From: Phycisphaerae bacterium
GTDB lineage: Bacteria; Planctomycetota; Phycisphaerae; UBA1845; PWPN01
Assembly: GCA_012729395.1 (NCBI GenBank)
Contig: JAAYDF010000155.1
Location: 1-64,000 of the forward strand
DNA length: 64,000 nt
Direction: 5' to 3'
The translations under genes were made by a program, and so were the position numbers. The stretch's first letter is position 1, and each line of letters starts with the position of its first letter. Below, piece by piece: positions 10,501 through 20,350 of the stretch. Below the pieces are notes generated by a model. The model worked only from the letters and a program-made list of their open reading frames with translations, had not been told where the DNA came from and did not search any database.

Positions 10501-11505
10501 GTTGGGGCGGGCCCGGGGGACCGGGTGGGCGAGGTTACCGGTTGTTACGATCTGAACAACGACGGTGTGGATGATTTCGCGGTCGGGGCGCCGGGGGCGT
10601 ACCTCTCGCCGATCTCCAGTTCGCCGCGAGGTGCGGTGTATGTGATCTATCGCCGACAACCTGAGATCGAATCCAACTACCTGCTGGAGGACCTGGGGCG
10701 TGATCCTTACACAGACCCGGACCGGCTGGTGGGCGTGACGATCGTCGGGCAGGAAGGTGAGAACATCGGCAGCGTGTTGTACGGCGGCGGCTCGCTGAGC
10801 GACGACTACAACAACGACGGGTTCCCGGATCTGCTGATCGGTTGCGACACGGCCACGACGGCGGGCGGCATTCGCTCGGGCGAGGTCTTCATTCTGTTCG
10901 GTGGTCGGACGACGCTGTTGAGCCCGGCCGGTGGGACGACGCTCAACGAGCTTCGGGATGCCGGGCACGGCATGATGCTGATCGGCGCGAACGCCGGGGA
11001 CATGGCCGGCGCGGCGGTGACCAGCGCCGGCGACTTCAACGGCGACAACATCCCGGACATGTTGGTCTCGGCGCCCAACGCGAGTCCGTCTTTCCGATTC
11101 GTCAGCGGGACCGACGGGGCAGAAGATGCCAACGGGGATGCGGCCGGCCTGGACCTGGACGGGGATGGATACGCCGACGACCTGAACCTGGATGGCCAGC
11201 CGGATGATCTGACCGGGTGCGGGCTGGTCTATGTGGTCTTTGGCGGGTCGCACCTGACGGGGACGATCTCGCTGGACCAGATTGGTACGCCGTACCTGCC
11301 GGGCGTGAGCTTCATTGGCCGTGCGGCGGGGAACGCCCTTGGCGGCGGCGTGACGTTGAGCGGCTTGCAGTCGCGAGGCGTTTCGGCAGCGGGCGATGTG
11401 GACGGCGATGGGCGGGCCGACATCATGATCAGCTCCATTCTCGCCTCTCCCGATGGCAAGACGGAAGCCGGCGAGGTGTACCTGATCTACGGTTTCAAGC
11501 CGTAG
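7519..11505 (+). CDS. Large secreted protein with FG-GAP/integrin-alpha-type repeats
   Basis: N-terminal hydrophobic segment followed by GQGCP; repeated DxNxDGxDDFAVGAP, DYNNDGFPDLLIG, DFNGDNIPDMLVSAP, DVDGDGRADIMI. Exact start uncertain (ORF from 7498). Confidence 0.85.
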   Translation: MSSIRRSHRGWALWAGLLALPLVLGQGCPVPGTTPTGGLGVVVHSPSVPQTITLGNLVTVTYDATGPSGEAIMVSAFYDRDGIPGTGDEVVYATALASGTNKFVQMATASLSAGTVYLGITATSGSGIAVGYAPAPVVLEPPPSISWISPLTAASVGSDTNVSVAFQANVSDFDYEVYYQRAGGSQVAFAAGSKANSSTLQATFQTSGLATGTYTIGATITTPTGVATSSSAPGTIAVAAGAYLRVLAPAASVQFEPGQFVQITVAANDPTVSAAQVRVFYDLDEVFGNGNEVTIATFAPSDGGTSWDTTELADGEYYVGAELLNDMTTPLVAYGPGPVFIRSAGSGSSGGNGGNGGSGGASVLRVTTPLTATSVIAGQTVRVNWTTNLRTGEGTVRVFRVFRAGDETEPDPDAEGITLVEGLDAYRKYHDFDTTGLRGTFFMGVTVTPAEGDMVTSYAPGTVSIVPKTFWVGNLSTKVGSDNRVIAQSGPFQGAVFQGANFRDYLGSAMITADDHDGDGRNEILLTAQYGKPFLFRLEGRGAGEAYLIYGSPNRYSGDYNVNRIGQTTLPGVIFSGIIPNPYPGDYLTDPDLARAGRSIPYTVDGYPCPAYETEGMRLVTIIPDQDGDGISELVFSFPFCNSFSLWNQVTTGLHPSRLVGLGRLENNGHFLRGGVVIVSSRNPLLASRTAQSRHFDRVLQLQEVGQVFNQMALRVGDNLPTRVAVCGEENDNSAVFPCEGFWQNTLAMIDPPRLADAMPALGHMIPSGTNHPEYGYYCGEQIFMTQIDPPAPPTTELNVGGRWFVNADCEPNVNGGAPFGQEPDFGQMRVLGTGFYGPGTRCSNREMAQALPPYGCRILGQTTSQCSTPTDCTSVANRFGASVSVSGDFLLVSAPLRTVRRTDVPTLPTLTRFESGSIYMLQLKRPGAPANQFPYRLPTGVEAELGGENLNIPAPHNYIIEDVGYSRCYGAEDFRIVIGPGDVEYEMSRPFHIVGAGPGDRVGEVTGCYDLNNDGVDDFAVGAPGAYLSPISSSPRGAVYVIYRRQPEIESNYLLEDLGRDPYTDPDRLVGVTIVGQEGENIGSVLYGGGSLSDDYNNDGFPDLLIGCDTATTAGGIRSGEVFILFGGRTTLLSPAGGTTLNELRDAGHGMMLIGANAGDMAGAAVTSAGDFNGDNIPDMLVSAPNASPSFRFVSGTDGAEDANGDAAGLDLDGDGYADDLNLDGQPDDLTGCGLVYVVFGGSHLTGTISLDQIGTPYLPGVSFIGRAAGNALGGGVTLSGLQSRGVSAAGDVDGDGRADIMISSILASPDGKTEAGEVYLIYGFKP

Positions 11506-11617
11506 GGCTCGAACGGGTTCGGATGGTGACACCCTGGCGTCGGGCTGGACATCCGGCATGGGGATACGAGCTGATCCTGGGATGATCGGCGGGGCGCTGT
11601 TGGACAAGGATGAGATA

Positions 11618-14449
11618 ATGCGGCAGGAAATCGTTGGATTGGTGTCCCGGGTTGACAGGTATCTGGCGGTCGGCCTGCGGCTTGCGGTTTGTGCTGTTGC
11701 GGCGATGGTCGCGACGAGCGGGAGCGACGCCCGGGCCGCCGTGTACTACTCCGGCGGGCGGGGCATCGTGATGGAGCGTGTGGCCGGCGAAGTGCTGCTC
11801 GAGCTGGACGGTAGCCGGGCGGAGGACGCCGTGTTGCGCGATCTGGCCGCGGAAGGCTTCACCTCTGTCGAAGTGATCTCCGATCTGTCGAAGCGTTTTC
11901 CATACCGTCGCCTGTTCGTCAACGCCGCCGATCGAGCGACGATGCAACAGGTCCTGGGAGTGGCGGGCGTCGGAACGGCCCGGCCGGTATATCGTCTACC
12001 GGGATCGTCGCTCAGCCTGATTCCGACGGGCCAAGTGATGGCCAAGTTTCCTCCGGGCACATCGGCTTCGGCGGCCCACGCGATGGCGGCCCAATACGGC
12101 GCACGGGTCTCGCAGGCAGTGAACGGCCTACCTCAGGTTTACGTCCTCGAGCCACTCGATGAGACCAGCGCTGACGCGTTCGAGGTGGCGGCGAGTCTCT
12201 ATCAAAGCGGGCGGGTGGTCTACAGCCATCCGACGATCCTCATGAAGGATCTCCTGACGTGGCATCAGAGTCCGATCGAAGACCCGCTGTTCCCGCTGCA
12301 GTGGCATTTGGAGAATACGGGACAGATCCCGGGCGCGGCCGCGGGGGCGGATATCAAAGCCGTCGAGGCTTGGCAGTACACGATGGGCCAGAACGCGATC
12401 GTGGGGATCAATGACACGGCAGTACAGTGGCGACACGATGATCTGATCGACAACTACCTGATCGGCTTTGATTTTGCCGACAATGACGCGGACCCGAGCC
12501 CCGCCTTACCGTACGCCGTCGAGGGGCACGGCACGTCGGTCGCGGGCCTGATCGCCGCCTCGCCGAATACGATTGGGGTGCGCGGCGTAGCCCCACTGAG
12601 CCAGATCACCGCGGCCCGTTGGGGGGCCACCCTGGCAGTGACCGACCTGGACGTGGCCCAGTCTTTCATCTTCCATGAAATCAGCGGGGCGATGATCATC
12701 AACAACAGTTGGGGACTGGGAGGGGTGATACTGCCAACGATTCCCACGGCGGATCTGTTTCTGCCGGACGTGATCAGCGACGCGATCGACCAGGTAGCCA
12801 GGGAAGGTCGCGGCGGCCGTGGGGTGCTGGTGATGTTCTCCGCGGGCAATGAGACGTTGCCGATCAGCTTCGGCAACGTCTACGCCACACTGCCGAGTGT
12901 CATGGCCATCGGAGCCACGTTGCGGAACGACCTGCTGACCTGTTACAGCAACTTCGGTCCGGAGCAATCCGTGGTGGCACCCGGCGGCGGGTTTGGGAAT
13001 CCGCGGAGCATGGGCGGTGGGCTGCCGCTGGACAGTGACTGCTTTGAAGCGGATATGGCGACGGTGGATATCGACGAGAGCCAATTCCCGATCTTTGATC
13101 CGGTCACGGGGCTTCCGCTGCCGCGTCCCAGGGGCTTCAACCCGCCGACGCGAATTGTCGGCGGCGTCGAGGTTCCTGATCCGGAAATCATCGATTTCCC
13201 CGACACCGCGTATACCCGTACATTCAACGGCACGTCGTCGGCGTGCCCGGTGGCCGCCGGTGTGGCCGCCCTGGTCTTCAGCATCAGCAACACCTTCACC
13301 GCCGAGCAGGTTCGCAACATCGTCGAGCACACGGCGGACAAGATCACGGCGCCGAACGAAACCTTTGACCCGGTGACCGGGCACAACGAGCGTTACGGGC
13401 ACGGCCGGGTGAACGCTTTGCGTGCGGTGGAGGCCGCTGCGGCCGGTAAGACTTGGCCCAGTCCGGTGACCGGAGTCCAAGCGGTGAGTTCCGCCTCGAC
13501 GGGCATGCTGATCTGGACCAATCCCGCCAACGATGTAGCCGGGGTGGTGATCGCTCGCAGCTCGACCGGCAGTCTTGACTGGAGCCCGACGGATGAGGTC
13601 GAGTATCAGGTCGGCCAGCAGGTTGCCCCGGGTGTGGTGATCATTACCAACTCGATTGTCGAGCGGCTGGACCAGAATCTTGCCAGTCTGCCGGCCGGGC
13701 AATACGAATACGGGATCTTCGTGCGGAACGCGTACAACTGCTACTCGTGGGGACGCCGGGGCAGCTTCACGACAGCCGGCTCTTCCACCGCCCCTCAGGC
13801 TTCGATCGTGCCTTCAGTAACAGCAGGGACGGCTCCCTTGGCCGTGCACTTTGCCGGCGGGGCGATCAGTACGACTGAGCCGGACGACTTGGCCTACAGT
13901 TGGAGCTTTGGCGACGGCTACGTCTCCTCTGATCGCATCACGGATCACAGCTACGCGACGCCGGGCGAGTACTTCGCCCGACTCACGGTGACCAACAACC
14001 GGGGCGAATCAGGGTACTCCGTGGTTCGCATCGTCGTCACGGCGCCCTACAACCATCCGCCTCAAGTCTCCGTGCAGGCTAACCCGACGAGTGGCCAGGC
14101 GCCCTTGCCTGTTCTGTTCCAGGCAACCGGCACGGACACGGACGGCCAAGTGGTGCGGTATGAGTGGAACTTCGCGGACGGCAGCCCGATCGTCACCGGG
14201 CAAGTCGTCCAGCACGTGTTCCTCGATCCCGGGGTCTACGCGGTCCAAGTGACGGCTGTTGACGACCAAGGCGGGACAGGCAAGAACGGGACCTCGATCA
14301 CGGTAACGGTTCCGAGCACAACCGCGGCCGAAACGGACCCTGAGGATCTGCTGATTGGCTCACCGTTGTGTGCCGCGGGCCTTGGGCCTGCCATCCTGGC
14401 TGCTGCGACCGGCCTGCTGATGCTGCGGCTGGTTCGGCGAAAACGCTGA
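11618..14449 (+). CDS. Subtilisin-like S8 serine peptidase with C-terminal PKD domains and TM tail
   Basis: VGINDTAVQWRHDDL (Asp), VEGHGTSVAGL (His), FNGTSSACPVAAGVAAL (Ser); two PKD-like domains (YSWSFGDG, YEWNFADG); tail AAATGLLMLRLVRRKR. Confidence 0.92.
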   Translation: MRQEIVGLVSRVDRYLAVGLRLAVCAVAAMVATSGSDARAAVYYSGGRGIVMERVAGEVLLELDGSRAEDAVLRDLAAEGFTSVEVISDLSKRFPYRRLFVNAADRATMQQVLGVAGVGTARPVYRLPGSSLSLIPTGQVMAKFPPGTSASAAHAMAAQYGARVSQAVNGLPQVYVLEPLDETSADAFEVAASLYQSGRVVYSHPTILMKDLLTWHQSPIEDPLFPLQWHLENTGQIPGAAAGADIKAVEAWQYTMGQNAIVGINDTAVQWRHDDLIDNYLIGFDFADNDADPSPALPYAVEGHGTSVAGLIAASPNTIGVRGVAPLSQITAARWGATLAVTDLDVAQSFIFHEISGAMIINNSWGLGGVILPTIPTADLFLPDVISDAIDQVAREGRGGRGVLVMFSAGNETLPISFGNVYATLPSVMAIGATLRNDLLTCYSNFGPEQSVVAPGGGFGNPRSMGGGLPLDSDCFEADMATVDIDESQFPIFDPVTGLPLPRPRGFNPPTRIVGGVEVPDPEIIDFPDTAYTRTFNGTSSACPVAAGVAALVFSISNTFTAEQVRNIVEHTADKITAPNETFDPVTGHNERYGHGRVNALRAVEAAAAGKTWPSPVTGVQAVSSASTGMLIWTNPANDVAGVVIARSSTGSLDWSPTDEVEYQVGQQVAPGVVIITNSIVERLDQNLASLPAGQYEYGIFVRNAYNCYSWGRRGSFTTAGSSTAPQASIVPSVTAGTAPLAVHFAGGAISTTEPDDLAYSWSFGDGYVSSDRITDHSYATPGEYFARLTVTNNRGESGYSVVRIVVTAPYNHPPQVSVQANPTSGQAPLPVLFQATGTDTDGQVVRYEWNFADGSPIVTGQVVQHVFLDPGVYAVQVTAVDDQGGTGKNGTSITVTVPSTTAAETDPEDLLIGSPLCAAGLGPAILAAATGLLMLRLVRRKR

Positions 14450-14480
14450 CCGGAACCTGCGTATCACCACGCACAAGACG

Positions 14481-14512
14481 ATCGCCTCCGTCGCCCCAAC
14501 GACGGAGGCGAT
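14481..14512. terminator. Perfect 13-bp hairpin between convergent genes
   Basis: ATCGCCTCCGTCG-CCCCAA-CGACGGAGGCGAT. Confidence 0.75.
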
Positions 14513-14545
14513 TCTGCAAATTCCTCAAGACGAACTGCGATCGGA

Positions 14546-16222
14546 TCAGTCGGGAGCGATTACCTTGCTGGTGAAATCGCCCTCGGCGGTTTGGGTTACG
14601 ACTTGCTGGCCGGGCGCGACTTGGTCCGCGGCGACGATGATGCGCCCGGTGGCGGCGTCGCGAGTCAATGAGAATCCGCGAGCGAGCGTCTTGTGATGGC
14701 TGGTTGCCTCGATCCTCGATTCGAGAGCGTCGAGCCGCGGGCCGGCCAAGGCAAGCCGGTGCAGTACCGTCCGTTGGAGTTGCCGCTCAAGCTGCTCGAC
14801 TTTGCCGCCCTCGATCGCGACTCTGCGGCGCGATGAGACGGCCAGGAAGGCGTGGTCATGCTGCCGGAGCGCATGGCTCGCGGTTCGCATGAGGCCCTGC
14901 ATCGCTCGGTGTAGTCTCGCCGCGATCTCTCGTTGCCGTTCCTGATGCCGACCGAGCAGCGACCGCGGATGACGATCGTGCAGTCGGATCTCATCGGCGT
15001 GCAGCTTCTGGCGGGCGGCATCCAGCAGACGAACGGTTTGCCATCGCAGCCGGGCGGCCAAGTCTTCCACCTGCCGCTGCCGGCGATGCGCCAATGCCCG
15101 CGGCTGCACGCCGGCCAGTCTCAGTTGCAGGTCGTGCAAACGGTGCTTGCGGGAGGCGAGAATCTGCGCGCCAACCAGTTGCAGGCGTGCCGCGGTCTCG
15201 TCGAGTCGCTGAGCCTGCTGTCGAACCAAAGCCAGCGGATCGCGCAGCCAGGGTGAAGCGGCGGCGGCCTGAAGTCGGGCTGACTGCCGATCCACGAGGT
15301 TGCCCGTCGCTCTGCGAAGTCGGGAGGCGGCGGTATTCAGAGTCTCGAGCACTTCGCTAAGCACGGGGACGGCCAGTTCGGCGGCGGCGGTGGGTGTCGG
15401 AGCCCGCAGGTCCGCGACCAGATCGGCGATGGTCACATCCACCTCGTGCCCGACGGCACTGATGACGGGGATACCACTGGCGTAGATGGCCCGAGCGACG
15501 ACCTCCTCGTTGAAGGCCCACAGGTCTTCGAGCGACCCGCCGCCCCGGCCGACGATGAGCAGGTCGATTTTCCCCAGTGCCTTGCTGTGGCGATTCAAGC
15601 GGTTGACCGCTGCGGCGATCTCCTTTGCCGCCCCCTCGCCTTGAACCCGCACCGAGTCGATCAGCACGTCCACGCACGGGTACCGTCGTCGGAGGGTCTG
15701 AAGGATGTCATGGAGCGCGGCACCGGTCGCGCTGGTCACGATCGCAAGCCGGCGAGGAAAACGTGGGATGGGCTTCTTGTGGCCAGGCTCGAACAGTCCT
15801 TCCTTCGCCAAGCGATCGCGGAGTTGCCGGAAGGCCAGCTCGAGCGAGCCCACGCCTCGCGGTTCAATCTTCTGCGCGTAGAACTGCAACTGCCCGCGAG
15901 GCTCGTACACATCGACGAACCCGGTGGCGATGACCTCCTGTCCGTCGTTGAGCTGGAACTTGAGCGTTTGGGCGGCGGACCGCCACATCACGCATCGGAC
16001 TTCGGATCGTTCGTCCTTGAGCGTGAGGTAGACGTGCCCGCTGGCCGGCCGAGCCAGGTTGCTGATCTCGCCGACCAGGTGGATCGTTCCGGGCAGATGA
16101 TCGCCGAGCACCCGCTTAACGAAGGCGTTAAGCTGCGAGGGCGTCAGCGTCTTGGGCAGTGCGGGGGTCGCGGCGCCGCCCTTCATTCGATCGGGATCGA
16201 AGATGGGGCGTGGGCCGGCCAT
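14546..16222 (-). CDS. xseA: Exodeoxyribonuclease VII large subunit
   Basis: LTPSQLNAFVKRVLGDHLPGTIHLVGEISNLARPASGHVYLTLKDERSEVRCVMW; IVGRGGGSLEDLWAFNEE; ISAVGHEVDVTIADLVADLRAPTPTAAAE. Start set at the ATG overlapping the upstream stop. Confidence 0.97.
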   Translation of the reverse strand: MAGPRPIFDPDRMKGGAATPALPKTLTPSQLNAFVKRVLGDHLPGTIHLVGEISNLARPASGHVYLTLKDERSEVRCVMWRSAAQTLKFQLNDGQEVIATGFVDVYEPRGQLQFYAQKIEPRGVGSLELAFRQLRDRLAKEGLFEPGHKKPIPRFPRRLAIVTSATGAALHDILQTLRRRYPCVDVLIDSVRVQGEGAAKEIAAAVNRLNRHSKALGKIDLLIVGRGGGSLEDLWAFNEEVVARAIYASGIPVISAVGHEVDVTIADLVADLRAPTPTAAAELAVPVLSEVLETLNTAASRLRRATGNLVDRQSARLQAAAASPWLRDPLALVRQQAQRLDETAARLQLVGAQILASRKHRLHDLQLRLAGVQPRALAHRRQRQVEDLAARLRWQTVRLLDAARQKLHADEIRLHDRHPRSLLGRHQERQREIAARLHRAMQGLMRTASHALRQHDHAFLAVSSRRRVAIEGGKVEQLERQLQRTVLHRLALAGPRLDALESRIEATSHHKTLARGFSLTRDAATGRIIVAADQVAPGQQVVTQTAEGDFTSKVIAPD

Positions 16223-17049
16223 CAGTCGGGCTCCGTGTCGGGCTCGCTGAGCAGGCCACTGGCGCGATCGACGCATACCCGCTCGATGTGCGTGGCCCGC
16301 CCGCTGGCGGAATCGACGCTGACCAGCACGCCGCACAATCGCGGATCGTCGGTGGCCACGTCGAAGGGGGAGGGCAGGTTGGTGATCATGGTGCGCACGA
16401 CGCGGTCCTTGCGCCGACCGAGCACCGAGTCGTATGGGCCGGTCATGCCCACGTCGGTGATATAGGCTGTGCCGTGCGGCAGGATGCACTCGTCGGCGGT
16501 GGCCACGTGGGTATGCGTTCCGAAGACAACGCTGACTCGGCCGTCGAGGTGCCAGCCCATGGCGATCTTTTCGCTGGTGGCCTCGGCGTGCATGTCCACG
16601 ACGACGATCTTCACGTCCCGGGGGAGCTGGCTAAGCACCTGATCCGCCGCTCGGAAGGGGCAATCGGACATGGTCTTCATGAACAACCGCCCCAGGAGCG
16701 AGACGACCGCCACCTTGGGACCGGGCCGGGTCTCATAGATGGCCACGGTCCGCCCAACGGCTGCGGGCGCCAGATTCGCCGGCCGAACGATGCGGTCCGA
16801 CTTCTCCAGCAGCGGGATGATCTCCTGCCGACGATAGATGTGGTCGCCCATGGTGACCAAATCCACGCCATAGCGCCGCAGTTTGTCATAGAGCTGCGGG
16901 GTCAGACCGGAACCGCCGGCGATGTTCTCCGCGTTGGTGATGACGCAGTGAAGATCGTGCTGCTTGACGAGGTACGGCAGGGCCTGCGAAACCGCGAATC
17001 GCCCGGGCCGCCCGACGACATCTCCGATACAAAGGAGATTGATCTGCAT
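16222..17049 (-). CDS. ymdB: YmdB-family metallophosphoesterase (TIGR00282-type)
   Basis: MQINLLCIGDVVGRPGR, VITNAENIAGGSGLTP, DLVTMGDHIY, GTHTHVATADECILPHGTAYITDVGMTGPYDSVLG. Confidence 0.93.
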   Translation of the reverse strand: MQINLLCIGDVVGRPGRFAVSQALPYLVKQHDLHCVITNAENIAGGSGLTPQLYDKLRRYGVDLVTMGDHIYRRQEIIPLLEKSDRIVRPANLAPAAVGRTVAIYETRPGPKVAVVSLLGRLFMKTMSDCPFRAADQVLSQLPRDVKIVVVDMHAEATSEKIAMGWHLDGRVSVVFGTHTHVATADECILPHGTAYITDVGMTGPYDSVLGRRKDRVVRTMITNLPSPFDVATDDPRLCGVLVSVDSASGRATHIERVCVDRASGLLSEPDTEPD

Positions 17050-17252
17050 ATCGAGGACTTTCTAGCCACGAGGTTGCACTTCGCCCCCATGGACTGTTCA
17101 GCATACCGCGAGCCACCACCAGGGGCAACCGCGGTCGGGGTGGCGCTCAAGCACCGGCCGGGAGGCGTGGCAAAGTCGGCGAGGGCCAGTCCCAAGACCA
17201 AGGCAACTTGTTGCCGTTCGTGCCTGATGTCTGGCTCTTCCATCAACAAGTT

Positions 17253-17327
17253 GACTCGGTCCTCCCGTCAGCAAGCGGACTCGGTCCTCCCATCGACGAT
17301 TCGACTCGGTTCCCACGAATCGGCGGG
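17253..17327. repeat. Three 25-bp tandem units upstream of purD
   Basis: GACTCGGTCCTCCCGTCAGCAAGCG / GACTCGGTCCTCCCATCGACGATTC / GACTCGGTTCCCACGAATCGGCGGG; 25-nt period. Confidence 0.65.
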
Positions 17328-17492
17328 GGTCATCGGTGACCCGCTTTACTCGCTGCGGACATTCGGCCACAATTCGCATCGTGCGGCGCTTTTCCGGCCG
17401 GTTCGCGACGGCACAGGGAATGCGAGCGTGGCCGCTGACGGCATGGCGAAGAGCGGCGCAAACGCGTTCGACGACGGAACGAAGGTGAGCTG

Positions 17493-18770
17493 ATGAAGGT
17501 GTTGGTGGTTGGAAGTGGTGGCCGAGAGCATGCCTTGGTCTGGAAGCTGGCCCGCTCGCCGCGAGTCAACCGGCTCTACTGTGCACCAGGGAACGCGGGC
17601 ACGGCGGGCCTGGCCGAGAATGTGGAGCTCAAGGCCGGCGACGTGCCCGGGCTGGTGCGGTTCGCCAAACAGGAGAAGATCGGTTTGGTGGTCATCGGTC
17701 CGGAGGAACCGCTGTGCCTGGGTTTGACGGACGAGCTGGCCACCGCGGGCATCCGGGCGTTCGGACCGTCAAAGGCGGCAGCCCGGCTCGAGGGCGACAA
17801 AGCCTTCGCCAAACACCTCATGCAGCAGTCATCGGTGCCGACCGCGGACGCTCGCATCTTTGACAAGTTCCGCGACGCCAAGACCTACATCGCCAGCCGC
17901 GAGGCCGGCGTGGTGGTCAAGGCGGCCGGTCTGGCGGCGGGCAAGGGAGTGATCGTCTGCGACGATCCGGCCGACGCCATCATGGCCCTGGAACGGATCA
18001 TGGTGCATCGCGAGTTCGGGCCGGCCGGTGACCGCGTGCTCGTCGAGGAGAAACTGGTCGGCACGGAGGTCAGCGTGCTGGCGTTCGTGGACGAGCACAC
18101 CATCTACCTCATGGAGAATACCCAGGATCACAAGGCGGCCGGCGAAGGCGATACCGGGCCGAACACCGGCGGCATGGGCGCCTACAGTCCCACGCCCGTC
18201 CCGGACGAGCGAACGATCCACCAGATCGAGTCCGAGATCCTCGTACCCATCATCGACGCCCTGCATACCGACGGGGTTTCCTACTGCGGCATTCTGTACG
18301 CCGGTCTGATGCTGACCGCCGGCGGGCCCAAGGTGCTCGAGTTCAACTGCCGCTTCGGCGACCCGGAGACTCAGCCTTTGCTCATGCGTCTGCGGACCGA
18401 CCTGCTGGACGTGATCGAGGCGGTGCAGGCCAACCGTCTCGACCAGATCACGCTGGACTGGGATCCACGGCCGGCCATGTGCGTGGTCATGTCCTCCGGC
18501 GGCTACCCGGGCCCCTACGAGGTCGGCAAGGAGATCACCGGCCTGGAGTCGGCCGCGACCGTCGAGGATACCGTCGTGTTCCATGCCGGCACGCGCCAGG
18601 CGGGCCAACGTATCCTCACCGCCGGCGGGCGCGTGCTCGGCGTCACCGCGATGGGAGACACTCTGCAGGCGGCGAGAGATCGCTGCTACCAGGCCGTGGA
18701 CCGCATTCAATTCGACGGGGCCTATTGCCGCCGCGACATCGGCGCGAAAGCCCTTGCGCCGACGCGTTAA
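17493..18770 (+). CDS. purD: Phosphoribosylamine--glycine ligase
   Basis: MKVLVVGSGGREHALVWKL, VVIGPEEPL, GIRAFGPSKAAARLEGDKAFAKHLM, GMGAYSPTP, LEFNCRFGDPETQ. Confidence 0.98.
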   Translation: MKVLVVGSGGREHALVWKLARSPRVNRLYCAPGNAGTAGLAENVELKAGDVPGLVRFAKQEKIGLVVIGPEEPLCLGLTDELATAGIRAFGPSKAAARLEGDKAFAKHLMQQSSVPTADARIFDKFRDAKTYIASREAGVVVKAAGLAAGKGVIVCDDPADAIMALERIMVHREFGPAGDRVLVEEKLVGTEVSVLAFVDEHTIYLMENTQDHKAAGEGDTGPNTGGMGAYSPTPVPDERTIHQIESEILVPIIDALHTDGVSYCGILYAGLMLTAGGPKVLEFNCRFGDPETQPLLMRLRTDLLDVIEAVQANRLDQITLDWDPRPAMCVVMSSGGYPGPYEVGKEITGLESAATVEDTVVFHAGTRQAGQRILTAGGRVLGVTAMGDTLQAARDRCYQAVDRIQFDGAYCRRDIGAKALAPTR

Positions 18771-18912
18771 CATGACAGCGCTGGATGGGGCCTTCTGGTA
18801 GCGGCTGACGCCTGAGGATCTATCTCCATCCAGCGGCCTCCAGAGGCTGCGGCCGCTACCGCCTGCCCGCCGGCACACATGCGAGCGCGGAACCCACCAA
18901 GACGAGAAGGCA

Positions 18913-20016
18913 TTACGGGATAGTAACGCCCTCGGCCAAGCCCGGCGGCAATGGGGCCGGCCGGTCACAGGGAGCCGTGCTGGCTACACTCTGTCGGCGA
19001 TCCGAGGCCTCGTGAAAGGCGTGCATCGCATCGAGCACGTGAAAGGCCAGCTCGCCGCTTGCCCGATGGGCCCGCCCGTCTCGCAGGCTCCATGCCAAGT
19101 CGGCCAGGCCGACCCCCCGGCTGGGGGCCGCATACCCATGCGTCAGCGACACCTCACGCCAGGCGCTCGCGCCGCGCTCCCACACGCGCACCGGCCCGCC
19201 GAAGGTGTTGGGGTCCGGCACCGCCATGCTGCCCTCCGTGCCGTAGATCTCCAGGCAGGGCATCGCATGGGCCTGCACGTCGAAGCTGGTGACCAGCGTG
19301 CCGAGTGCTCCGCGGGCGAACCGCATCAGCCCGGCAACGTGCGTCGGCACCTCTACCGGAATCTTGGTACCACACAAAGGCTTGCTGGTGACGGTGCGGA
19401 GGTCATGGGCCTTGCCGGTCTGGCCGCAGATGCTGTCGATCGGCCCGAGCAGCGCCACCAGGGCGGTCAGGTAATACGGCCCCATGTCGAACATCGGCCC
19501 GCCGCCGGGCTGGTAGTAAAACGCGGGGTCGGGGTGCCAGCTCTCATGTCCCGGGCACATCATGAACGCGCTGGCCGCCACTGGTCGGCCGATCGCCCCA
19601 TCGTCAAGCAGCTTGCGGCAGGTCTGCAGGCCCGCCCCCAGGAAGGTATCCGGGGCACAGCCGACGCGCAGGCCTCGCGACCCAGCCGCTTCCAGGATCT
19701 TCCTGCCATCCTCGCGGCTGACGGCCAACGGCTTCTCGCTGTAGACATGCTTGCCCGCCGCCAAAGCCGCCAGCGAAACCCCCGCGTGAGCCCGCGGCAC
19801 AGTCAGATTGAGGACCACGTCCAGATCGGCGGCCAGCAGCTCCGCGACCGTACAGGCCCGCGGCAGACCGTGCTGGGCCGCCTTGGCCTTGGCTCGGGCC
19901 AGATCCAGATCCGCGCACGCAACCATGTCGAGGATCTCGTGCTTGGCGCAATGCGTGAAGTACGCATCGCTGATATTCCCGCACCCGATGACACCCACCT
20001 TGACCTTCGCAGCCAT
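18913..20016 (-). CDS. Gfo/Idh/MocA family oxidoreductase
   Basis: [54 protein letters not shown] (canonical EKP). Confidence 0.92.
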   Translation of the reverse strand: MAAKVKVGVIGCGNISDAYFTHCAKHEILDMVACADLDLARAKAKAAQHGLPRACTVAELLAADLDVVLNLTVPRAHAGVSLAALAAGKHVYSEKPLAVSREDGRKILEAAGSRGLRVGCAPDTFLGAGLQTCRKLLDDGAIGRPVAASAFMMCPGHESWHPDPAFYYQPGGGPMFDMGPYYLTALVALLGPIDSICGQTGKAHDLRTVTSKPLCGTKIPVEVPTHVAGLMRFARGALGTLVTSFDVQAHAMPCLEIYGTEGSMAVPDPNTFGGPVRVWERGASAWREVSLTHGYAAPSRGVGLADLAWSLRDGRAHRASGELAFHVLDAMHAFHEASDRRQSVASTAPCDRPAPLPPGLAEGVTIP

Positions 20017-20350
20017 GATCGACTCCCGTTCGTCGGGACCAAGGCAACTTGTTGCCGTTCGTCGCATATATGTTTGGACATCGCCTACCGGTTGGGCACC
20101 GGCCTGCCCGCCGTGGTGAGCGTCTCGCCGGTGCAATCGCCAAGACGCTGTTCCTCGACCTCGCGTCGATTCCATTCCAAGCTTCGCCGGTTGCCGGTAG
20201 TATGGCCGGTCGTGCAGGGAGCCGTCTATAGCATGACAGCGCTGGATGGCGGTCTCCCGTAGCGGCCGCCGTGGCGGGAAGCAGCGATGTCATGATAAGC
20301 TCCGTAACCTGAGAGAGTTTGTCCAGTTTGACCGCCCGTGAGGTTGGCAT

